Source: Effrenium voratum
Taxonomy: Eukaryota > Sar > Dinophyceae > Suessiales > Symbiodiniaceae
Direction: 5' to 3'
Assembly (NCBI GenBank): GCA_963377175.1
Contig: CAUJNA010000465.1
Span: forward strand, 1-64,000
DNA length: 64,000 bases
In this document: in pieces, positions 55,800 through 64,000 of the stretch
Layout: each line of letters begins with the position of its first letter
Numbering within the stretch: the first letter of the stretch is position 1
Notes under the pieces: model-generated
Databases searched by the model: none
What the model was told of the DNA's origin: nothing
Seen by the model: only the letters and a program-made list of their open reading frames with translations
Program-made: the position numbers and the translations under genes

Positions 55800-58450
55800 T
55801 TGCTGATGTTAGATGATCAGATGATGATAAAGATGATGACAAGGATGATAACTATCATCGTAGCATCCTTGGCACTAGTAATGATAACTATCGTCGTAAC
55901 ATCTTGTGCACCAGCAACGCTGCCGAAGAAGAAATGATGATGACCATGATGATGATAATGATGATAATGATGATAAGGATGAGAAGATAAGAAAGAGATA
56001 ATGACGACCATCATGATGATGATGAGAAAGATGATGATGATGATGACCATCATCATGATGATGAGAAGGATGATGATGACGATGATGACTGTGATGATAA
56101 GAATCATCGTAGCATCCTCTGCATCACCAATGCTGCTTAATAAGAGATGACGACGACCAGGATGATGATGGCACGCGCGGGCGTGATGATCGTTATCATC
56201 CGCGTCATGACAACTATCATCACAACATCCTCTGCATCTCTACTTGTTCTTTGATAATTATCATCATCGCATCCTTTGCATAGCCAAGGATGTCTAACGT
56301 TAGACGATCAGATGATGATAAAGATGATGATAAGGAGGATAACTATCATCGTAGCATCCTTGGCATCACTAACGGCTTTGATGAGGATAAGGATGATGAT
56401 GATGGTGATGATAACAATCGTCGTAGCATCCTCTGCATGCCTAAAAAGAGATGACGACGACCATGATGATAATGGCACGCGCGGGCGTGATGATCGTTAT
56501 CATCCGCGTCATGACAACTATCATCACAACATCCTCTGCATCTCCACTTGTTCCTTAATAACTATCATCATCGCATCCGTCGCATTGCCAAGGATGTCTA
56601 ACGTCCCTTTTGATTTGTATATGTAATAAGATGTTAGATAGTGCTAGATGATGATGAGATGTTGATAAAGATGACAAGAATGACAATTATGATCGTAGCA
56701 TCCTTGGCATCACTGACGGCTGTGATGATAGCTATCGTCGTAACATCTTCTGCACCAGCAACGCTGCCGAATAAGAGATGCATGATGATAAGGATGACAA
56801 GGATACGAGAATAAGAAAGAGATGATGATGACCATCATGATGATTATGAGAAGGATGATGGTGATGACTGTGATGATAAGAATCATCGCAGCATCCTCTG
56901 CATCACCAATGCTGCTGACAAGACATGACGACGACCGTGATGATAATGGCACACGCGGGCGTGATGATTGCCATCATCCGCGTCATGACAACTATCATCA
57001 CAACACCCTCCGCATCTCCACTTGTTCCTTGATAACTATCATCATCGCATCCTTTGCGTTGCCAAGGATGTCTAACGTCCCTTTTGATTTCTATATATAT
57101 ATATAACAAGATATTGGATGTTGCTAGACGATGGTCAGTCGATGATAAAGATGATGACAAGGATGATAACTATCATCGTAGCATCCTTGGCATTAGTAAT
57201 GATAACTATCGTCATAACATCTTGTGCACCAGCAACGCTGCCGAAGAAGAAATGATGATGACCATGATGATGATAATGATGATAATGATGATAAGGATGA
57301 GAAGATAAGAAAGAGATAATGACGACCATCATGATGATGATGAGAAAGATGATGATGATGATGATGACCATCATCATGATGATGAGAAGGATGATGATGA
57401 CGATGATGACCGTGATGATAAGAATCATCGTAGCATCCTCTGCATCACCAATGCTGCTTAATAAGAGATGACGACGACCAGGATGATGATGGCACGCGCG
57501 GGCGTGATGATCGTTATCATCCGCGTCATGACAACTATCATCACAACATCCTCTGCATCTCTACTTGTTCTTTGATAATTATCATCATCGCATCCTTTGC
57601 ATAGCCAAAGATGTCTAACGTTAGACGATCAGATGATGATAAAGATGATGATAAGGAGGATAACTATCATCGTAGCATCCTTGGCACCACTAACGGCTTT
57701 GATGAGGATAAGGATGATGATGATGGTGATGATAACAATCGTCGTAGCATCCTCTGCGTGCCTAAAAAGAGATGACGACGACCATGATGATAATGGCACG
57801 CGCGGGCGTGATGATCGTTATCATCCGCGTCATGACAACTATCATCACAACATCCTCTGCATCTCCACTTGTTCCTTAATAACTATCATCATCGCATCCG
57901 TCGCATTGCCAAGGATGTCTAACGTCCCTTTTGATTTGTATATGTAATAAGATGTTAGATAGTGCTAGATGATGATGAGATGTTGGTAAAGATGACAAGA
58001 ATGACAATTATGATCGTAGCATCCTTGGCATCACTGACGGCTGTGATGATAACTATCATCGTAACATCTTCTGCACCAGCAACGCTGCCGAATAAGAGAT
58101 GCATGATGATAAGGATGACAAGGATACGAGAATAAGAAAGAGATGATGATGACCATCATGATGATTATGAGAAGGATGATGGTGATGACTGTGATGATAA
58201 GAATCATCGCAGCATCCTCTGCATCACCAATGCTGCTGACAAGACATGACGACGACCGTGATGATAATGGCACACGCGGGCGTGATGATTGCCATCATCC
58301 GCGTCATGACAACTATCATCACAACATCCTCCGCATCTCTACTTGTTCCTTGATAACTACCATCATCGCATCCTTTGCGTTGCCAAGGATGTCTAACGTC
58401 CCTTTTGATTTCTATCTATAATAAGATGTATAAATGATGTTAGATGATGT
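55800..58450. repeat. 1321-bp higher-order tandem duplication in the satellite
   Basis: Sequence around 55800-57120 recurs from about 57120 with offset 1321. For example TTTGCATAGCCAA is at 56275 and 57596. It includes a near-identical 116-codon repeat frame in both copies. Confidence 0.85.
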
Positions 58451-61240
58451 TAGATCATGATCAGATGATGATACAGATGATGACAAGGATGGTAACTATC
58501 ATCGTAGCATCCTTGGCATCACTAACCGCTGCGATGACAACTTTCATCGTAACATCTTCTGCGTCAGCAGCGGCGTCCTTGTGTCTTTTCTCTTGCGGTT
58601 TTTTTCGGGGAGAGCATATTTTTATTTTGAGGTGTGGGAGACTTTGTATTGGGCTGCATCATCGTCATCATCATCATCATCCTTCTCATCATCATGATGG
58701 TCATCATCATCTTTTTCTTACTCTCTTTTGGTTATCATCATTATCATCATTATCACCATGGTCATCATGAACAATTGGGCAATGGATGACTGTGATGGTA
58801 AGAATCATCGCAGCATCCTCTGCATCACCAATGCTGCCTAATAAGAGTTGACGACGGCCATGACGATATTGGCAGGCGCGGGCGTGATGATCGTTATCAT
58901 CCGCGTCATGACAACTATCATGACAGCACCCTCTGCATCTGTACTTGTTCCTTGAGCAACGCTGCCGAATAAGAGACGATGATGACCATGATGATAATGA
59001 TGAGAAGGATAAGAGAATAAGAAACAGATGATGACGACCATCATGATGATGATGAGAAGGATGATGATGATGATGACCATCATCATCATGATGATACGGA
59101 TGATGATGACGATGATGATTGTGATGATAATGATGATAAGGACAAGAGAGCAAGAAATGGATGATGACGACCATCATGATGATGATGATGAGAAGGAGAA
59201 TTAGGATGATGACCGTCATCATGATGATGATAAGGATGATGCTGATGATGATGACTGTCATGATAACTATCATCGCAGCATCACCAATGCTGCCTAACAA
59301 GAGATGACAATCATGATGATAATGGCGCATGCGGGCGTGATGATCGTTATCATCCGCGTCATGACTAGTATCATCGCAACTTCCTCCGATCTCTACTCGT
59401 TCCTTCAAAACTATCATCACTGCATCCTTTGCATTGTCAAGGATGTCTAACGCTAGACGATCAGATGATGAGAAAGATGATGATAAGGAGGATAACTATC
59501 ATCGTAGCATCCTTGGCACCACTAACGGCTTTGATGAGGATAAGGATGATGATGATGGTGATGATAACAATCGTCGTAGCGTCCTCTGCGTGCCTAAAAA
59601 GAGATGACGACGACCATGATGATAATGGCACGCGCGGGCGTGATGATCGTTATCATCCGCGTCATGACAACTATCATCGCAACATCCTCTTTATCTCCAC
59701 TTGTTCCTTAACAACTATCATCATCGCATCCGTCGCATTGCCAAGGATGTCTAACGTCCCTTTTGATTTGTATATGTAATAAGATGTTAGATGATGCTAG
59801 ATGATGATCAGATGATGATAAAGATGACAAGGATGACAACTATCATCGTAGCATCCTTGGCATCACTGACGGCTGTGATGATAACTATCATCGTACCATC
59901 TTCTGCATCAGCAACGCTGCCGAATAAGAGATGCATGATGATAAGGATGACAAGGATACGAGAATAAGAAAGAGATGATGATGACCATCATGATGATGAT
60001 GAGAAGGATGATGGTGATGACTGTGATGATAAGAATCATCGCAGCATCCTCTGCATCACCAATGCTGCTGACAAGAGATGACGACGACCGTGATGAGAAT
60101 GGCGCATGCGGGCGTGATAATTGCCATCATCCGCGTCATGACAACTATCATCACAACATCCTCCGCATCTCTACTTGTTCCTTGATAACTACCATCATCG
60201 CATCCTTTGCATTGCCAAGGATGTCTAACGTCCCTTTTGATTTCTATCTATAACAAGATGTATAAATGATGTTAGATGATGTTAGATCATGATCAGATGA
60301 TGATACAGATGATGACAAGGATGATAACTATCATCGTAGCATCCTTGGCATCACTAACGGCTGTGATGACAACTTTCATCGTAACATCTTCTGCGTCAGC
60401 AGTGGCGTCCTTGTGTCTTTTTTCTTGCGGTTTTTTCAGGGACAGCATATTTTTAATTTCAGGTGTGGGAGACTTTGTGTTGGGCTGCATCATCGTCATC
60501 ATCATCATCATCCTTCTCATCATCATCATGATGGTCATCATCATCTCTTTCTTATTCTCTTTTGGTTATCATCATTATCATCATTATCATCATGGTCATC
60601 ATGAACAATTGGGCAATGGATGACTGTGATGATAAGAATCGTCGCAGCATCCTCTGCATCACCAATGCTGCCTAATAAGAGTTGACGACGGCCATGACGA
60701 TAATGGCACGCGCGGGCGTGATGATCGTTATCATCCGCGTCATGACAACTATCATGACAGCACCCTCTGCATCTGTACTTGTTCCTTGAGCAACGCTGCC
60801 GAATAAGAGACGATGATGACCATGATGATAATGATGAGAAGGATAAGAGAATAAGAAAAAGATGCTGACGGCCATCATGATGATGATGATGAGAAGGATG
60901 ATGATGATGATGACCATCATCATCATGATGATACGGATGATGATGACGATGATGACTGCGATGATAATGATGATAAGCATAAGAGAGCAAGAAAGGGATG
61001 ATGACGACCATCATGATGATGATGATGAGAAGGAGAATTAGGATGATGACCGTCATGATGATGATGATAAGGATGATGCTGATGATGATGACTGTCATGA
61101 TAACTATCATCGCAGCATCACCAATGCTGCCTAACAAGAGATGACAATCATGATGATAATGGCACATGCTGGCGTGATGATCGTTATCATCCGCGTCATG
61201 ACCAGTATCATCGCAACTTCCTCCGCATCTCTACTTGTTC
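58444..61240. repeat. ~1832-bp higher-order duplication in the satellite
   Basis: 58444-59400 matches 60276-61240 closely with offset about 1832, including the reversed ~90-bp module. Confidence 0.8.
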
Positions 61241-62399
61241 CTTCAAAACTATCATCATCGCATCCTTTGCATTGTCAAGGATGTCTAACGCTAGACGATC
61301 AGATGATGATAAAGATGATGACAAGGATGATAACTATCATCGTAGCATCCTTGGCATCAGTAACGGCTGTGATGACAACTTTCATCGTGACATCTTCTGC
61401 ATCAGCAACGCTGCCGAATAAGAGATGATGATGACCATGATGATAATGATGACAAGGATACGAGAAAAGAAAGAGAAGATAGATGATGATGACCATCATG
61501 ATGATGATGAGAAGGATGATGATGATGATGCAGCCCAAAACAAAGTCTCTCACACCTCAAATTAAAAAATAAATAATTTAAGGTGCTTACCCTAACAAAA
61601 AGCCCGCCAGAAAAATACACTCAACAAAAGGGCAATGGATGATTGTCATGATAACTATCATCGTAGCATCCTCTGCATCACCAATGCTGCCTAACAAGAG
61701 ATGACGACGACGATGATGGGAATGGCACGAGCGGGCGTGATGATCGTTATCATCCGCGTAATGAGCAGTACCGTCACAGCACCCTCTGCATCTCTACTTG
61801 TTCCTTGAAAACTATCATCATCGCGTCCTTTGCAGTGCCAAGGATGTCTACGGGCGTGATGATCGTTATCATCCGCGTCATGACCAGTATCATCACAGCA
61901 CCCTCTGCATCTCCACTTGTTCCTTAATAACTATCATCACCGCATCCTTTGCATTGCCAAGGATGTCTAACGTCCCTTTTGATTTCTATCTATACTAAGA
62001 CATATAATAAGATATTAGCTGATGTTAGGTGATCAGATGATGATAAGGATGATAACTATCATCGTAGCATCCTTGGCATCACTAACGGCAGTGATGATAA
62101 TTATCGTCGTAACATCTTCTGCTTCAGCAACGCTGCCGAATAAGAGATGATGATGACCACGATGATCATGATGATAAGGATAAGAGAATAAGAAAGAGAT
62201 GATGATGACCATCATGATAATGATGATAAGGATAAGAGATTAAGAAAGAGATGATGATAAGGACGGTGATGATGACGATGACTGTGATGATAACAACCAT
62301 CGTAGCTGATGATGCTGATGAGGATGAATCTTTGGTTATACTTGTGTGCCAGCCACCCTTCCCGCGCGCCTCCTCTTTTTAGAGAAAGGGTCGGCGGAT

Positions 62400-62501
62400 A
62401 TGTTTGTATGTATGTGTGTAATGTATGTATGTATGTATGTAATGTAATGTATGTACGTATGTAATATGTATGTATGTATGTATGTATGTACGTATGTAAT
62501 G

Positions 62502-62532
<31 letters not shown>

Positions 62533-63021
62533 TGTATGTAATGCATGTATGTACGTATGTATGTATGTATGTATGTAATGCATACATACATACTTACATT
62601 ACATCCATACATGCATTACATACATACATTACATACATTACATACATTACAAACATTACATACATTACATACATACATACATTACATACATACATTGCAA
62701 TACATACATTACATACATACATACATACATACCTTACATACATACATACATACATATATGTATGTGTGTAATGTAATGCATGTATGTAATGTACTGAAAT
62801 GTATGTAATGTAATGTAATGTAATGTAATGTATGTATGTATGTAATGTAATGTATGTAATGTATGTATGTATGTATGTATGTATGTATGTATGTATGTAT
62901 GTATGTATGTATGTATGTATGTATGTATGTATGTATGTATGTATGTATGTATGTATGTATGTATGTATGTATGTATGTATGTATGTATGTATGTATGTAT
63001 GTATGTATGTATGTATGTATG

Positions 63022-63052
<31 letters not shown>

Positions 63053-63480
63053 TGTGTGTATCCATGTATGTATGTATGTATGTATGTATGTAATGTATGT
63101 ATGTATGTATGTATGTATGTATGTATGTATGTATGTATATTTGTTATGTATGTATGTATGTATGTGTGAAATGTATGTAGCGTATGGTATGTACGTATGT
63201 ATGTAATGTAATGTAATGTATGTATGTATGTAATGTATGTTTGTATGTAATGTAATGTACTGTAATGTAATGTAATGTAATGTAATATAATGTAATGTGT
63301 GTATGTATGTAATGTAATGTATGTATGTAATGTATGTATGTATGTGTGTGTATGTATGTATGCATGTATGTATGTAGTGTATGTATTGCAATGTATGTAT
63401 GTAATGTATGTACGTATGTATGTATGTATGTATGTATGTATGTATGTGTGTAATGTATGTAAGATTGGGTTGCAATGCAA
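62400..63480. repeat. (ATGT)n microsatellite with two strand switches
   Basis: TGTA-oriented units run 62405-62580, TACA-oriented units 62581-62755, then TGTA again 62756-63470. The purest run is about 62860-63050. The switches make long imperfect inverted repeats. All Tyr-Val-Cys-Met and Thr-Tyr-Ile-His ORFs are repeat translations. Confidence 0.97.
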
Positions 63481-64000
63481 TGTAAATGTAACATATATTA
63501 TGTAATGCAATGTAATGTTATGTTATGTACGTGATGTGATATGATGTCATGTGATGCAATGTGTGCAATGTTTGTAGCGTATGTATTGTTAAAGGAGAGT
63601 AACGTAGCGTAGCTAATGCAATGTAGTGTAGTGCAATGCTATGTGATGTATTGCAATGTAATGTGTTGTATGTAGCCTATGCGATGCAATGTAATGCAAC
63701 GACATGTAGTAGTTTGTTGTAGTGTAGTGTAGTGAAAACCTAAGGAACAGAACTAACGGAGCTATCAACCCACACACAGCATGAAACAGGGGAAGCGCAT
63801 TAACATGTTCAGCACGCCTGGCATAGAAGGCACCTGGAGCCTTAGACAAGGCAACATCAACGCCAGAGACCAAAGCCAGCGATGCTGGGGATGTTGGGGA
63901 CGTAGCGGGTACACAAGCAAGCGGACTTCCAGCGGAAGGGTTGTTGTGTGCGTGTGAACAGACTCAAAACCTACCCTGCTGGGCAAGATGCAGCTTTTGC
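63480..64000. other. Degenerate repeat edge, then unique sequence without a recognised gene
   Basis: AATGTAATG-like phrases fade by about 63720. 63720-64000 is unique with no motif-bearing frame. Confidence 0.5.

Larger units (their letters stand above)
52185..62330. repeat. 10-kb GAT-rich satellite with conserved dyad modules
   Basis: About 23 copies of a module containing GCACGCGCGGGCGTGATGAT, CGTTATCATCCGCGTCATGA and CAACTATCATCACAACATCC are spaced about 290-600 bp apart. They are separated by variable (GAT)n/(ATC)n expansions. A second conserved phrase, ACTTGTTCCTTGATAACTAT with GCATCCTTTGCATTGCCAAG, follows each. All ORFs here (Asp-Asp-His, Ile-Met-Met repeats) are repeat translations. 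Confidence 0.95.

Noticed and set aside
52270..62215. Many Asp/His/Ile-Met-rich ORFs
   Set aside because: They arise from the GAT/ATC satellite, occur in all frames and share the repeat period.
62336..63510. Long Tyr-Ile-His-Thr and Met-Tyr-Val-Cys ORFs
   Set aside because: Translations of the ATGT repeat. No non-repetitive segment supports a protein.

Overview
The window looks like nuclear DNA of a dinoflagellate, most likely Symbiodiniaceae. I infer this from decayed Ty1/copia polyprotein segments of the type abundant in those genomes, short genes in near-identical tandem copies, a Lys-Ala repeat protein, large satellite and microsatellite tracts, and the lack of bacterial gene organisation. 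No rRNA, CRISPR array or bacterial operon is visible. Only about five ORFs look like intact or nearly intact host-type genes.

Layout. (1) 1-9800: a 5.54-kb unit carrying three small same-strand genes (A, B, C), a minus-strand tRNA-like sequence and GC-rich minisatellites occurs twice in tandem. The copies have decayed reciprocally: gene A is frameshifted at its start in copy 2, gene B is frameshifted twice in copy 1, and gene C is intact in both. (2) 10268-10566: a coiled-coil gene fragment. (3) 11258-17386: a decayed Ty1/copia element with gag-like, CCCH-finger, integrase, methyltransferase-like, dUTPase, reverse transcriptase and RNase H segments. A 437-bp piece of the integrase is inverted. 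(4) 18430-25000: a second decayed multi-ORF block with a possible ADP-ribosyltransferase-like start, a zinc-ribbon ORF and Arg/Asp-rich tails. (5) 26.5-30.5 kb: tandem repeats, including a long GT/TGCG microsatellite and a palindromic ~60-bp satellite. (6) 35988-30850, minus strand: a decayed transposase-like gene. (7) 36-52 kb: mostly unrecognised sequence with minisatellites, plus a second copia RNase H remnant on the minus strand at 41.4-41.9 kb. (8) 52.2-62.3 kb: a 10-kb GAT-rich satellite with conserved dyad modules. (9) 62.4-63.5 kb: an ATGT microsatellite that switches strand twice.

The most striking observation is a dispersed family of short hairpins across 11.5-25.6 kb. Their stems differ in sequence from site to site, but the 4-nt loop is almost always GATA or GTTA. 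At least 23 sites have stems of 5 or more pairs counting G.U. They lie inside coding segments in more than one reading frame, and occur in both the copia element and the second block. I know of no named element type that explains them. Other palindrome families (CTGCG/CGCAG hairpins at 0-10.5 kb, a hairpin in place of a tRNA anticodon arm, a palindromic satellite core) suggest that short inverted repeats are a general theme of this locus.
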